Position numbers and translations under genes: made by a program. A stretch of DNA of 64,000 bases from Rhodospirillales bacterium (lineage in GTDB: Bacteria; Pseudomonadota; Alphaproteobacteria; Rhodospirillales; UBA2165): assembly GCA_022823235.1 (NCBI GenBank), contig JAJDXO010000030.1:225762-289761 (forward strand), written 5' to 3'. The stretch's first letter is position 1; the number at the start of each line of letters is the position of its first letter. The notes beneath the pieces are model-generated. The model made no database searches, was not told the DNA's origin, and saw nothing but the letters and a program-made list of their open reading frames with translations. Of this stretch, positions 1-9,442 are shown piece by piece.

Positions 1-59
1 GGAATGGGGCGTCGCTTTAGCACACTCGGGTGCGGCGAACAACGGCCCCGGCCGGCGCG

Positions 60-1187
60 GTGACGACAATCCGTACCGCACTCGGCCTGATGAGCGGCAC
101 GTCGCTGGACGGCATCGACGCGGCCATCATCAAGACCGACGGCGTCGGCGTGTTCGAGCGCGGCGCCTCATTGCCCGGAACCTACGATGCCGCGTTCCGC
201 GGCCGTTTGCGGGACTGCCTGCGCCGGACCACGGCCGATCCGGCCGTGGAGGAGGAGTTGACCCGCCGCCACGCGGACCAGGTCTCGGCACTGCTCGCGA
301 AGGCCGGCTTGGCGCCGCCGGACATCGACGTCATCGGCTTTCATGGCCAGACCATCAACCATTTGCCCGAGGCGGCAACCACGCTGCAGCTCGGCGATGG
401 AGAGCGGCTGGCCCGGCTTACCGGCATCGATGTGGTGAATGATTTCCGCAGCAACGACATGGCGCACGGCGGACAGGGGGCGCCGTTTGCGCCGCTCTAT
501 CACTGGGCGCTCGCCCGCGGCCTCGAAAAACCGCTGGCGGTGCTCAATCTGGGCGGCGTCGCGAACGTGACCTGGATCGGCGAGGGCGGGCCCGAGGCGC
601 CCGGCACATTGCTTGCCTTCGATACCGGTCCGGCCAATGCCCTGCTGGATGATTGGGTGGCCGGGCGGCGGGGCGCCGCCATGGATGAGGATGGGCGGCT
701 GGCCGCCTCGGGTACGGTGAATCGGGACGTGCTGGCGGAACTGATGGATCACCCCTACTTCGGTCTCGCGCCGCCGAAGTCCCTCGACCGGCTGGATTTT
801 TCGGCCGGGCCCGCCGAACACCTTGACGACGCGGACGGCGCGGCGACCCTGTTGGCGTTTACCGCCGCCTCGGTGGCCGCCGCCGCGCCGCATCTTCCGG
901 AAACGCCGCGACGATGGCTGGTTACCGGCGGCGGGCGGCACAACCCGGTGATCATGGCGGAATTGGCCGATTCCCTGGGTACGGGGATCGAGCCCGTCGA
1001 GGCGGTCGGATGGGACGGCAATATGCTGGAGGCGCAGGCATTCGCCTATCTGGCGGTCCGGTCGCTGAGGGGCCTGCCGCTCAGCGTCCCCGGCACCACG
1101 GGTGTTTCATCTCCGGTGCCGGGCGGGGTCCATCACCGGGCTCAGGCGTCGGCGTCTTCGGCCGGCTTCAGCGCCTCGTCGAGATAG
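60..1187 (+). CDS. anmK: Anhydro-N-acetylmuramic acid kinase (AnmK)
   Basis: Phosphorylates and opens 1,6-anhydro-MurNAc to MurNAc-6-phosphate during recycling of cell-wall muropeptides in the cytoplasm. The N-terminus carries the family signature GLMSGTSLDGID at about residues 9-20. GFHGQT follows near residue 95 and FDTGPANALLDDW, the region with the catalytic Asp, near residue 187. The C-terminus has the usual GLPLSVPGTTG. Length of about 375 aa fits the family. I chose GTG at 60 because it leaves the usual few residues before the signature; a GTG at 30 is also in frame, after an in-frame TAG at 18. The last 46 bases overlap the 3' end of the convergent hydrolase gene. Confidence 0.93.
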   Translation: MTTIRTALGLMSGTSLDGIDAAIIKTDGVGVFERGASLPGTYDAAFRGRLRDCLRRTTADPAVEEELTRRHADQVSALLAKAGLAPPDIDVIGFHGQTINHLPEAATTLQLGDGERLARLTGIDVVNDFRSNDMAHGGQGAPFAPLYHWALARGLEKPLAVLNLGGVANVTWIGEGGPEAPGTLLAFDTGPANALLDDWVAGRRGAAMDEDGRLAASGTVNRDVLAELMDHPYFGLAPPKSLDRLDFSAGPAEHLDDADGAATLLAFTAASVAAAAPHLPETPRRWLVTGGGRHNPVIMAELADSLGTGIEPVEAVGWDGNMLEAQAFAYLAVRSLRGLPLSVPGTTGVSSPVPGGVHHRAQASASSAGFSASSR

Positions 1188-1801
1188 GCGCCGACTTCGC
1201 CATCCAGCTTGTCCAGCTTGTCCTGATAGAAATGATCGCCGCCCTGGATGACGCTGAGCCCGACCGAAATGTTCTTCTGATTGTCGAGTTTGGTCGCCAG
1301 CCTGTTTACCGCGTCCAGGGGCACCTGCTCGTCCTTATCGCCGTGGACGATCAGCCCCGACGAGGGGCAAGGGGCGAGGAACGTGAAGTCCTCGGTGCTG
1401 GCCGGCGGCGACACCGAGATGAAGCCTCCGATTTCCGGGCGCCGCATCATCAACTGCATGGCGATCAGCGCCCCGAAGGAATAGCCGCCGATCCAGCAGA
1501 ACCGGCTGTTCTGGTTGATCTGCTGCATCCAGTCGAAGGCGTAGGCCGCGTCGCTCAACTCGCCGATCCCGGCATCGAAGGCGCCCTGCGATTTGCCGAC
1601 GCCCCTGAAATTGAACCTGAGCACCGAGAACCCCCGGTCGGCAAACGCGTTGAACACCGTGTAGACGACGCGATTGTTCATGTTGCCGCCGTGGAGGGGG
1701 TGCGGATGCAGCACGATCGCGATGGGCGCGTTGGGCGTTTTACTCTGATGATAGCGGCCTTCGAGGCGGCCGTCGGGACCGTTGAAGATAACTTCGGGCA
1801 T
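1142..1801 (-). CDS. Alpha/beta hydrolase (COG2945-like)
   Basis: Small cytoplasmic serine hydrolase of 219 aa, substrate unknown. The nucleophile elbow G-Y-S-F-G is near residue 105, the acid lies in HGDKDEQVP near residue 154, and the His is in GGDHFY near residue 188. The HPHPLHGG motif near residue 33 is typical of the COG2945/dienelactone-hydrolase-like group. I start it at MPEVIF because the residues encoded upstream look non-conserved. It is transcribed away from the cysE promoter and its 3' end overlaps anmK on the other strand. Confidence 0.8.
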   Translation of the reverse strand: MPEVIFNGPDGRLEGRYHQSKTPNAPIAIVLHPHPLHGGNMNNRVVYTVFNAFADRGFSVLRFNFRGVGKSQGAFDAGIGELSDAAYAFDWMQQINQNSRFCWIGGYSFGALIAMQLMMRRPEIGGFISVSPPASTEDFTFLAPCPSSGLIVHGDKDEQVPLDAVNRLATKLDNQKNISVGLSVIQGGDHFYQDKLDKLDGEVGAYLDEALKPAEDADA

Positions 1802-1916
1802 TGGTATTGACGGGTTCCTGGTAGCGGGACGTGATTGCAAAAGCAGTTTAAGTGGTTAATTCAGACCCATGATTTTGATCGATTTTCCTAAATTTTTCCC
1901 AAAAAAGCGGGCTTTT

Positions 1917-1971
1917 TTACTTGACCAAATTAGTCGGATAATCTATATACCCGACTAAATTACCCGGGATT
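1917..1971 (+). promoter_or_regulatory. Two tandem type-1-like IscR binding boxes
   Basis: Two 25-bp boxes begin at 1917 and 1947, centres 30 bp (about three helical turns) apart. Box 1 contains TTGACCAAATTAGTCGG and box 2 contains CCGACTAAATTACCCGG. By my count each matches 21 of 25 positions of the E. coli type-1 IscR consensus, whose core is YYGACTRWWWYAGTCRR. They flank the predicted -10, so binding would block RNA polymerase. The iscR gene itself is the second gene downstream, the standard autoregulatory layout. Confidence 0.72.
1921..1949 (+). promoter_or_regulatory. Predicted sigma-70 promoter of the cysE-iscR-suf operon
   Basis: The -35 is TTGACC at 1921-1926 and the -10 is TATATA at 1944-1949, separated by exactly 17 bp. 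The -35 lies inside IscR box 1 and the -10 touches the start of box 2. This is the most AT-rich stretch nearby and sits about 105 bp before the cysE ATG. Confidence 0.6.
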
Positions 1972-2053
1972 AGACTTTGCGACATCATTTGGACGGCGGG
2001 ACTCCGTTTCCACGGCCGTCCCTCCGGACGAACGGGCGGCGGATACTAGCACA

Positions 2054-2833
2054 ATGAAGCAACGCTTTTTCAAGAGACTTCACGAAGATATTCGGTCGTT
2101 CATGGACCGGGACCCGGCGGCGCGGTCCAAGCTCGAAGTATTTCTGTGCTATCCCGGCTATCACGCCATTCTGTATTACCGGTTTTCCAACCTTTTCTGG
2201 CGCAAGGGCCTTCATCTTATCGCCCGTTTCGTTTCCAACTTCGCCAAGGTGGTCACCGGCATCGAAATTCATCCCGGCGCGACGATCGGGCGCCGGATGT
2301 TCATCGACCACGGCACCGGCGTGGTGATCGGCGAGACCTCAGAGATCGGCGACGACGTGACCCTCTACCAGGGCGTGACGCTCGGCGGGACGTCGCTGGA
2401 GAAGGGCAAGCGCCACCCGACGGTGCGCGACCGGGTTATTGTCGGCTCCGGCGCGCAGGTATTGGGGCCCATCACTGTCGGTGAAGGCGCACGCATCGGC
2501 GCCAACGCCGTGGTGCTGAAGGACGTGCCCGAAGGCGCCACCATGGTCGGCATCCCGGCCAAGATGGTCATGGCCAAGGGCAGGTCCCAGGATGACGACT
2601 TCACCGCCTACGGCACCCCGACCGATGACCTGCCCGATCCGGTGGCCAAGAGTTTCGAGAGCCTGCGCAGCCAATTGCAGGCACTGACGACGCGTATCGA
2701 CGACCTCGAGCGCGAAAACCAAGAGCTGAAGCGCCGGGGCAACGGCGCCCGCGAAACAATGAACAATCAAGAAGACAGCGACCGCGGCCAAGGCGGGGAG
2801 GAAGACCCGCTAACCCGCACCGGGAATGACTGA
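2054..2833 (+). CDS. cysE: Serine O-acetyltransferase CysE/EpsC type
   Basis: Acetylates L-serine with acetyl-CoA, the committed step to cysteine and so to the sulfur donor of the downstream desulfurases. The 259-aa protein has a short N-terminal helical part ([18 protein letters not shown]), then left-handed beta-helix hexapeptide repeats with the hallmark [11 protein letters not shown] and GVTLGG segments (about residues 86-115). The tail ends in a Lys/Glu/Arg-rich predicted coiled coil (about 210-240). It is the first gene after the IscR-box promoter, 51 bp before iscR, so cysteine supply appears tied to Fe-S status. Confidence 0.95.
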   Translation: MKQRFFKRLHEDIRSFMDRDPAARSKLEVFLCYPGYHAILYYRFSNLFWRKGLHLIARFVSNFAKVVTGIEIHPGATIGRRMFIDHGTGVVIGETSEIGDDVTLYQGVTLGGTSLEKGKRHPTVRDRVIVGSGAQVLGPITVGEGARIGANAVVLKDVPEGATMVGIPAKMVMAKGRSQDDDFTAYGTPTDDLPDPVAKSFESLRSQLQALTTRIDDLERENQELKRRGNGARETMNNQEDSDRGQGGEEDPLTRTGND

Positions 2834-2884
2834 TCGTCCCCGGCCAAGGGCCGCGGCGATCGCAGCAATTGAAGGAGACAGCTA

Positions 2885-3397
2885 GTGAAGCTGAGCACCA
2901 AGGGCCGTTACGCCGTCATGGCAATGGTTGATCTGGCCCGTCAAAGCCGAGAGGGCCAGCCCGTCGCGTTGGCCGACATCGCCGAGCGTCAGGATATTTC
3001 GCTTTCCTATCTGGAGCAGCTGTTCGGCAAGCTCCGCAAAGGGTCCCAGGTCAAGAGCGTCCGGGGCCCGGGCGGCGGCTATCAGTTGGCCCGCGCCGCC
3101 AACGAGATGCGGATTTCCGACATCATCCTGGCCGTCGATGAGCCGATCAAGGCCACCCGTTGCACCCCGGGTTCGCCGGAGGGATGCCATACCGACCGCA
3201 GCCGCTGCCTGACCCACGATTTGTGGGAGGAACTGGGCAACCAGATCTACCTCTACCTGAGCTCGGTCAGCCTCGAGGACGTGATCGAGAACCGGGTTCT
3301 GGGGACCAGCGGTCTGCTGAGCGCGCCGGAGGTGGTGATCGGGCAGCCGGTTCCCGTGGCGCCGCAGCCGCAGCCCGCGCAGGTGCCCGCGGAATAG
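2885..3397 (+). CDS. iscR: Rrf2-family Fe-S sensor regulator IscR
   Basis: Winged-helix Rrf2 repressor that senses cluster demand. It starts MKLSTKGRYAVMAMVDLA, and the DNA-reading helix and wing include SLSYLEQLFGKLRK and GPGGGY. Three cysteines, C93, C101 and C108, sit where E. coli IscR binds its [2Fe-2S] cluster, but the spacing is C-x7-C-x6-C rather than x5/x5. The GTG start at 2885 has a GGAG ribosome site about 9 bases upstream. Target boxes are recognisable before cysE, so the operon is probably self-repressed. Confidence 0.92.
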   Translation: MKLSTKGRYAVMAMVDLARQSREGQPVALADIAERQDISLSYLEQLFGKLRKGSQVKSVRGPGGGYQLARAANEMRISDIILAVDEPIKATRCTPGSPEGCHTDRSRCLTHDLWEELGNQIYLYLSSVSLEDVIENRVLGTSGLLSAPEVVIGQPVPVAPQPQPAQVPAE

Positions 3398-3467
3398 CCG
3401 GGCCGGATTCGGCCGGCATCGGTCCGGCCGCCGCCAATTGACAACGGATAGCCAACGGAACCAGCTT

Positions 3468-4589
3468 GTGAGCGCTTATCTCGACTATAACGCGACGGCC
3501 CCGCTTCGGCCCGAAGCCGCCGAGATCATGACCCGCCTGCTTGCCGAGACAGGCAACGGGTCCTCGGTGCATAGGGCCGGGCGCCGGGCGCGCGCGCATG
3601 TGGAGACGGCGCGGGAACAAGTGGCCGGGGCGCTCGGCGCGGCGCCTGCCGGGGTGGTGTTCACCAGCGGCGGCACGGAAGCCAATAATCTGGCGATCAA
3701 GGGTGCCGGACGGAAACGCCTGCTGGTGTCGGCGATCGAGCATCCATCCGTCCTGGAAGCCGCCCCGGGGGCCGAAATCATCCCGGCGGACGGGGACGGC
3801 GTCGTCGATCTTGCCGCCCTCGAGACCCTGCTGGCCGAAAATGATGCGCCGGCGCTGGTTTCCGTCATGCTGGCGAACAACGAAACCGGCGTGGTCCAGC
3901 CGGTGGCGGCGGCGGCCGAGATCGTCCGCCGGCATGGGGCGCTGCTGCACACCGATGCGATTCAGGCAGCGGGCAAACTGCCCGTGGACATGGCCTGGCT
4001 CGGTGCGGATATGATGACCGTGTCGTCCCATAAACTGGGCGGGCCACAGGGCGTTGGCGCCTTGATCGTTCGTGACGGCCTCGACATCGAACCCCAGATA
4101 CGGGGCGGCGGTCAGGAGCGGGGACACCGGGCGGGGACCGAGAACGTTCCCGGGATCGCCGCCTTCGGCGCGGCCCTCGACGCGGCCTGCACCTCGATGG
4201 CTTGCTACGATGCCATCGAGGAACTGCGCGACCATATGGAACTGCGGATCGGCGCGGCCGCGCCCGAAGCGGTTTTCTTCGGCGCGCGCGCCGAGCGGCT
4301 GCCCAACACCCTGTGTTTCGGTGTCCCGGGCTTGCCCAGTGAGACCCAGGTCATTTCCCTCGACTTGGCCGGGGTCATGGTCAGCGCCGGGTCGGCCTGC
4401 TCGTCGGGCAAGGTTGAGCCGTCCCATGTGCTTACCGCCATGGGGGCGCCCGACGATCTCGCCCAGTCATCCATCCGGGTGAGCCTGGGTTGGGACTCGA
4501 CGGAGGACGATGTCCGGGCCTTCGTTTCGGCCTGGTCGGAACTTCACGGCCGGACCCGGGGCGCCGCCGCCCAGGCAAGCGCGGCGTGA
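3468..4589 (+). CDS. Cysteine desulfurase, NifS/IscS type (first copy)
   Basis: PLP enzyme that takes sulfur from cysteine as a persulfide. Landmarks are LDYNATAPLRPEA at the N-terminus, the PLP Schiff-base Lys in SSHKLGG near residue 189, and the persulfide Cys in SAGSACSSG near residue 311, so it looks active. GTG 3468 gives a start just before the conserved LDYNAT; an upstream TTG at 3438 is possible. A second class-I desulfurase follows 13 bp later, and the two differ in many loops (for example SHKLGGPQ against GHKLYGPM), so this is not a recent duplication. Confidence 0.88.
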   Translation: MSAYLDYNATAPLRPEAAEIMTRLLAETGNGSSVHRAGRRARAHVETAREQVAGALGAAPAGVVFTSGGTEANNLAIKGAGRKRLLVSAIEHPSVLEAAPGAEIIPADGDGVVDLAALETLLAENDAPALVSVMLANNETGVVQPVAAAAEIVRRHGALLHTDAIQAAGKLPVDMAWLGADMMTVSSHKLGGPQGVGALIVRDGLDIEPQIRGGGQERGHRAGTENVPGIAAFGAALDAACTSMACYDAIEELRDHMELRIGAAAPEAVFFGARAERLPNTLCFGVPGLPSETQVISLDLAGVMVSAGSACSSGKVEPSHVLTAMGAPDDLAQSSIRVSLGWDSTEDDVRAFVSAWSELHGRTRGAAAQASAA

Positions 4590-4602
4590 GGAGGTTTCCC
4601 GG

Positions 4603-5784
4603 ATGAACCAGCAGCAGCGCATCTATCTGGACAATCAGGCGACCACGCCCACCGATCCGCGGGTGGTCGAGGCCATGCTGCCGTATTTTTCCGACAAGTT
4701 CGGCAATCCCCATTCGGACAGCCATGCCTTCGGCGCCGAGGCGAGCGAGGCCGTCGAGGCGGCCCGCGCGCAGGTCGCCGGGCTGATCGGCGCCCGGCCG
4801 CGGGAGATCTTTTTCACGTCGGGCGCCACGGAATCCAACAACATCGCCATCAAGGGCGCGGCGGCGGAGCGCCGCAACACCCGGCGTCATGTGGTCACCT
4901 GCGTGACCGAGCACCTGTGCGTGTTGAACTCGGTGCTGGAACTCGACGATCAGGGTTTCGACATAACCTATCTGCCGGTGGACGCGGACGGCATGATCGA
5001 TCTCGACGAGCTTCGGGCCGCGGTCACCGGGGACACGCTGCTGGTCTCCGTCATGGCGGTGCAGAACGAGGTCGGCGTGATTCAGCCGATGGCCGAGATC
5101 GGCGCCATCTGCCGGGAGGCGGGCGCCTGCCTGCATACCGACGCGGCCCAGGCCGCCGGCAAGATCCCGCTCGATGTGCGGGAGATGAACATCGATCTGC
5201 TGAGCATTTCCGGCCACAAGCTGTATGGGCCGATGGGTGTGGGCGCGCTTTACAAGCGTGAAGATTCCGGGGTCCGGGTGGCGCCCATCTTCAGCGGCGG
5301 CGGTCAGGAGCAGGGGGTGCGTCCGGGTACCGTCCCGGCGCCGCTGGCTGTCGGTATCGGCGCCGCCTGCGCGATCGCGGCCGAGGAGATGGCCGGCGAG
5401 GCGAACCGCCTCCGCATGCTCCGCGACGGCCTGCTTCAGCGGATTACCGAAGCGGTGCCGGGTATCAAGCTCAATGGTCACGCCGAAAAACGGATTGCCG
5501 GAAACCTCAATATCAGCGTCGAGGGACTGTTGGCCGATGCGATGATGGCCGCCATGCCGGACATCGCCGTATCGTCGGGGTCGGCGTGCTCGTCGGCGGA
5601 GTCCGAATCCTCGCACGTTCTCCGCTCCCTTGGCCTCACCGACGAACAGGCGGAGGGCAGCCTGCGCATCGGGCTCGGGCGCTTCACCACCACCGACGAA
5701 ATAAATGTTGCCGGCGATCGATTGATCGAAGCGATCACGCAACTACGTATGAAGGGCGCCGCGAATTCCGTGGCGGCCGAATAA
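4603..5784 (+). CDS. iscS: Cysteine desulfurase IscS-like (second copy)
   Basis: Class-I desulfurase of 393 aa. It has [19 protein letters not shown] at the N-terminus, PLP Lys near residue 206 in SGHKLYG, and the mobile-loop Cys near residue 329 in [10 protein letters not shown]. It is closer to canonical IscS than the gene before it. The ATG at 4603 is preceded by a strong GAGGAGG Shine-Dalgarno that overlaps the stop of the previous gene, so the two are translationally close. Presumably supplies persulfide for Fe-S assembly and for MnmA downstream. Confidence 0.9.
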   Translation: MNQQQRIYLDNQATTPTDPRVVEAMLPYFSDKFGNPHSDSHAFGAEASEAVEAARAQVAGLIGARPREIFFTSGATESNNIAIKGAAAERRNTRRHVVTCVTEHLCVLNSVLELDDQGFDITYLPVDADGMIDLDELRAAVTGDTLLVSVMAVQNEVGVIQPMAEIGAICREAGACLHTDAAQAAGKIPLDVREMNIDLLSISGHKLYGPMGVGALYKREDSGVRVAPIFSGGGQEQGVRPGTVPAPLAVGIGAACAIAAEEMAGEANRLRMLRDGLLQRITEAVPGIKLNGHAEKRIAGNLNISVEGLLADAMMAAMPDIAVSSGSACSSAESESSHVLRSLGLTDEQAEGSLRIGLGRFTTTDEINVAGDRLIEAITQLRMKGAANSVAAE

Positions 5785-5824
5785 CCGGAACCCTAGTCAG
5801 GCCCGGAGGGAAACGAGAGAAACA

Positions 5825-7285
5825 ATGGCAGTCACTCAAGAAACCGTCCAAACGGTCCAGGAAGTCGAAAAGTACAAATACGGCTTCGTCACCGATATCG
5901 ATACGGATACGGCGCCCAAGGGCCTGAACGAGGATATCATCCGGTTCATCTCGGCCAAGAAGGAGGAGCCCCAATGGCTGCTCGACTGGCGCCTCAAGGC
6001 CTATGAGCACTGGCTGACCATGGAGGAGCCGGACTGGGCCAAGGTCGGCTATCCGCCCATCGACTATCAGGACGCTTATTATTATTCGGCGCCCAAGTCG
6101 GCGGAAGAGGGGCCGGAAAGCCTCGACGACGTGGACCCGGAACTGCTGGCCACGTACGAGAAGCTCGGCATTCCCCTGCACGAACAGGAGGTGCTCGCCG
6201 GCGTGAAGAACGTTGCCGTGGACGCGGTGTTCGACAGCGTCTCGGTGGCGACGACGTTCAAGGAGACCCTCGCCGCCCACGGGGTGATCTTTTGCTCGAT
6301 CTCCGAAGCGGTGAAGGACCATCCGGAGCTGGTGAGGGAATATCTCGGCTCCGTCGTTCCCTATTCGGACAATTTTTTCGCGACGCTCAATTGCGCGGTA
6401 TTCACGGACGGGTCGTTCGTCTACATCCCGAAAGGGGTGCGCTGCCCGATGGAGCTCTCCACCTACTTCCGGATCAACGCGGCCAATACGGGCCAGTTCG
6501 AGCGGACGCTGATCATCGCCGATGAGGGCTCCTACGTGAGTTACCTCGAAGGCTGCACCGCGCCGATGCGGGACGAGAACCAGCTCCACGCGGCGGTTGT
6601 CGAACTGGTCGCCCACAAGGACGCGGAAATCAAATACTCGACGGTCCAGAACTGGTATCCCGGCGACGAAAACGGTGTCGGCGGCATCTACAACTTCGTC
6701 ACCAAGCGGGGCGCCTGCCGCGGCGACGATTCCAAGATTTCCTGGACCCAGGTCGAGACCGGCTCGGCGATTACCTGGAAGTATCCGAGTTGCATCCTGC
6801 AGGGCGATCGGTCGGTGGGCGAGTTCTATTCCATCGCCATCACCAACAACTTCCAGCAGGCCGATACGGGCACCAAGATGATCCATCTCGGCAAGGACAC
6901 CAGGTCGAGGATCATTTCCAAGGGTATCTCGGCGGGCAAATCCCAGGCCACCTACCGCGGGCTGGTGAAGATGATGCCCAATGCCTCGGATGCGCGGAAT
7001 TATTCCCAGTGCGATTCACTGCTCATCGGATCGGAGTGCGGCGCCCATACGGTGCCCTATATCGAGAGCCGCAACCGCTCCGCCCAGGTCGAGCACGAAG
7101 CGACGACCTCGAAGATCAGCGACGACCAGTTGTTCTATTGCCGCCAGCGGGGAATCGGCGAGGAGGAAGCCGTTGCCCTGATCGTCAACGGATTCTGCCG
7201 CGAGGTGCTGCAGGAACTGCCCATGGAATTCGCCGTCGAGGCACAGAAGCTGGTCGGAATCAGCCTCGAGGGAAGCGTCGGATAA
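5825..7285 (+). CDS. sufB: Fe-S scaffold subunit SufB
   Basis: Core scaffold of the SufBCD complex, 486 aa. The C-terminal beta-helix carries [14 protein letters not shown] residues (here [17 protein letters not shown], about residues 396-412), which include the Cys essential for cluster assembly in SufB, and [19 protein letters not shown] conserved [16 protein letters not shown] block lies near residue 200. The ATG at 5825 follows GGAGGGAAACGAGAG. It is followed by an odd 10-bp tandem repeat and then sufC. Confidence 0.96.
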   Translation: MAVTQETVQTVQEVEKYKYGFVTDIDTDTAPKGLNEDIIRFISAKKEEPQWLLDWRLKAYEHWLTMEEPDWAKVGYPPIDYQDAYYYSAPKSAEEGPESLDDVDPELLATYEKLGIPLHEQEVLAGVKNVAVDAVFDSVSVATTFKETLAAHGVIFCSISEAVKDHPELVREYLGSVVPYSDNFFATLNCAVFTDGSFVYIPKGVRCPMELSTYFRINAANTGQFERTLIIADEGSYVSYLEGCTAPMRDENQLHAAVVELVAHKDAEIKYSTVQNWYPGDENGVGGIYNFVTKRGACRGDDSKISWTQVETGSAITWKYPSCILQGDRSVGEFYSIAITNNFQQADTGTKMIHLGKDTRSRIISKGISAGKSQATYRGLVKMMPNASDARNYSQCDSLLIGSECGAHTVPYIESRNRSAQVEHEATTSKISDDQLFYCRQRGIGEEEAVALIVNGFCREVLQELPMEFAVEAQKLVGISLEGSVG

Positions 7286-7315
7286 GGCGCGAATTGGAAC
7301 GAAAAGAAGTCATCA

Positions 7316-7354
7316 AATGTCCATGAATGTCCATGAATGTCCATGAATGTCCAT
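7316..7354 (+). repeat. 10-bp tandem repeat between sufB and sufC
   Basis: Unit AATGTCCATG occurs three full times plus a 9-base fourth copy, all identical. It fills 39 of the 93 bases between the sufB stop and the sufC start. Each unit carries an ATG. It does not look like a ribosome site or terminator, and perfect identity suggests recent slippage or selection. Confidence 0.95.
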
Positions 7355-7378
7355 TAGCCGGAAGAGTTCGTAAGAATT

Positions 7379-8128
7379 ATGTTGGAAATTAAAAATCTGC
7401 ACGCCAGTGTCGACGGAAAGACGATCCTCAAGGGCCTCGACCTGGCCATGGGGCCGGGCGAGGTCCATGCCATCATGGGGCCGAACGGCTCGGGCAAGAG
7501 CACGTTGTCCTATGTGATCGCCGGCCGTGACGGCTACGAGGTGACCGAAGGATCGATCCTGTTCAACGGCAGGGACCTGATGGAGATGGAGCCGGACGAG
7601 CGCGCCGGTGAAGGCCTGTTTCTCGCCTTCCAGTATCCGGTGGAAATTCCCGGCGTTTCGACCATGAACTTCCTCAAGACTTCGCTCAACGCGATACGCG
7701 CCTACCGGGGCGAGGACGAGCTGGATGCCATGGATTTCCTCAAGTTCGTCCGTGAACAGACCGCGACCCTGAACATCACGGACGAATTGCTGAAGCGCGC
7801 CGTCAATGTCGGCTTCTCCGGCGGTGAGAAGAAGCGCAACGAGGTGTTGCAGATGGCGGTGCTCCGCCCCTCGCTCGCGGTGCTCGACGAGACCGACAGC
7901 GGCCTCGATGTTGATGCCCTGAAAATCGTCGGCGAGGGCGTCACCAGCCTGCGGTCGCCGGAGCGGTCGATGCTGGTGATCACCCACTATCAGCGTTTGC
8001 TGGACTACGTCGTCCCCGACCGCGTCCATGTTCTGGCCGACGGCAAAATCGTTGCCTCGGGCGACGCCGGTTTGGCGCGCGAGCTCGAGGAGAAGGGTTA
8101 CGCCGAATTTTCAAAGGCGGCCGCATAG
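7379..8128 (+). CDS. sufC: Fe-S assembly ATPase SufC
   Basis: ABC-type ATPase that drives SufBCD. Walker A is GPNGSGKST at about residues 35-43, the signature is FSGGEKKRNE near residue 145, Walker B plus D-loop is LAVLDETDSGLD near residue 168, and the switch His is in ITHYQR near residue 203. Length of 249 aa is normal. Start ATG 7379 has only a weak ribosome site (GGAAGAG) just after the tandem repeat. The stop at 8128 abuts the sufD ATG. Confidence 0.96.
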   Translation: MLEIKNLHASVDGKTILKGLDLAMGPGEVHAIMGPNGSGKSTLSYVIAGRDGYEVTEGSILFNGRDLMEMEPDERAGEGLFLAFQYPVEIPGVSTMNFLKTSLNAIRAYRGEDELDAMDFLKFVREQTATLNITDELLKRAVNVGFSGGEKKRNEVLQMAVLRPSLAVLDETDSGLDVDALKIVGEGVTSLRSPERSMLVITHYQRLLDYVVPDRVHVLADGKIVASGDAGLARELEEKGYAEFSKAAA

Positions 8129-9442
8129 ATGAGTATTACGTCAGCAAGCCGGGCGATGCTCGACCGTTACGAAGCGGTGCGCGAGACGCTGCCCGGACAG
8201 CGGATCGAATGGCTCGCCGATCTCCGCGAGGCGGCCGTCCAATCGTTCGGCAAGACCGGCCTGCCGACGCCGAAGGTGGAGGAGTGGAAGTACACCAATC
8301 TTCGCGCCCTCGACGGTTTCGATTTTTCCGAAACCCCCGGCAATGCGGACGCCGCCGTCGATCTGCCGGATGCCGTCGGCGCCGGGCCGCGCCTGGTGTT
8401 CGTCGACGGCGTTTTCCGGGATGATCTGTCGCAGCTTCGGGATTTCGACGGCGTCCGGTTCACGCCGCTCGCCGACCGTCTGGAAAGCGGTGCGGACCTG
8501 ATCCAGCCGCGTCTTGGCGACCTCGGCAACGATCAGCCGCTGCTGGCGCTCAACGGGGCGTTCCTCGAAGACGGCTATGTGGTCGAGGTGGCGGAGAAGG
8601 CGGAAATCGCCGCGCCCCTGGAAGTCGTCTTTGCCGATACCGGCGGCGATGCCCCGACGGTCCGCCAGCCCCGCAACATGATCATCGCCGGCGCCGGCAG
8701 CCGGGTGCAGGTCATCGAGACCCATCTGGGTGCTGCTCCCTCGCAGCAGTTTTTCAACGGCGCGACCATGGTCACCGTTGCCGAGGGCGCCACCGTCGAG
8801 CACCGGCGGGTTCAGCGGCAGGGGGCTGGCAGCGTCCACGTCAATACGGTCCGCGCGAGGATCGATAGCGGCGGGATCTATGACAGTTTCGTCCTTCAGC
8901 AGGGGGCGGCGGTTGCCCGGGACGAGGTTCAGGTCGGCCTGACCGCCGGCGAGTCCGTTGCCCGGCTCAATGGCGTGTATCTCGGTGACGGATCGCAGGT
9001 CCTCGACAACACCACCGTCGTCCGCCACGCGACCAAGAATTCCATCTCCGAACAGCTCTACAAGGGCGCCCTGACCGGCTCGGCGCGGGCCGTATTCCAG
9101 GGCAACATCCGGGTCGAGGCCGGCGCCGACGGCACCGATGGTCGGATGACCAACAAGACCCTGTTGTTGTCGGACAAGGCCGAGATAGATACCAAGCCGC
9201 AGCTCGAAATCTTCGCCGACGACGTCAAATGCTCCCACGGCGCGACCGCCGGCGAACTTGACGACGACGCACTGTTCTATCTCCGCGCCCGCGGTATCCC
9301 CGAGGCGCAGGCCCGCGGCATGCTGGTCGAGGCATTTCTCGGCGAAGTGATAGACGGTGTCGAGGAGGAGCCGATCGAGCCGCTGCTTCGGGATGCGGTC
9401 GGCAACTGGCTCGCCCATGCACAGGAAACGGACGAAGGATGA
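8129..9442 (+). CDS. sufD: Fe-S assembly protein SufD
   Basis: Partner of SufB and SufC in the scaffold, 437 aa, with N-terminal helical part (KVEEWKYTNLR near residue 50) and a C-terminal beta-helix. The conserved DVKCSHGATAG block near residue 370 holds the His and Cys implicated in cluster assembly at the SufB-SufD interface. It ends in LFYLRARGI and a helical tail. It starts directly after the sufC stop and overlaps sufS by 4 bases. Confidence 0.95.
   Translation: MSITSASRAMLDRYEAVRETLPGQRIEWLADLREAAVQSFGKTGLPTPKVEEWKYTNLRALDGFDFSETPGNADAAVDLPDAVGAGPRLVFVDGVFRDDLSQLRDFDGVRFTPLADRLESGADLIQPRLGDLGNDQPLLALNGAFLEDGYVVEVAEKAEIAAPLEVVFADTGGDAPTVRQPRNMIIAGAGSRVQVIETHLGAAPSQQFFNGATMVTVAEGATVEHRRVQRQGAGSVHVNTVRARIDSGGIYDSFVLQQGAAVARDEVQVGLTAGESVARLNGVYLGDGSQVLDNTTVVRHATKNSISEQLYKGALTGSARAVFQGNIRVEAGADGTDGRMTNKTLLLSDKAEIDTKPQLEIFADDVKCSHGATAGELDDDALFYLRARGIPEAQARGMLVEAFLGEVIDGVEEEPIEPLLRDAVGNWLAHAQETDEG

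Noticed and set aside
1901..1918. AAAAAAGC-GG-GCTTTTTT hairpin as terminator
   Set aside because: Only a two-base loop, mostly A-T stem, and no gene ends there; more likely an AT-rich upstream promoter part.
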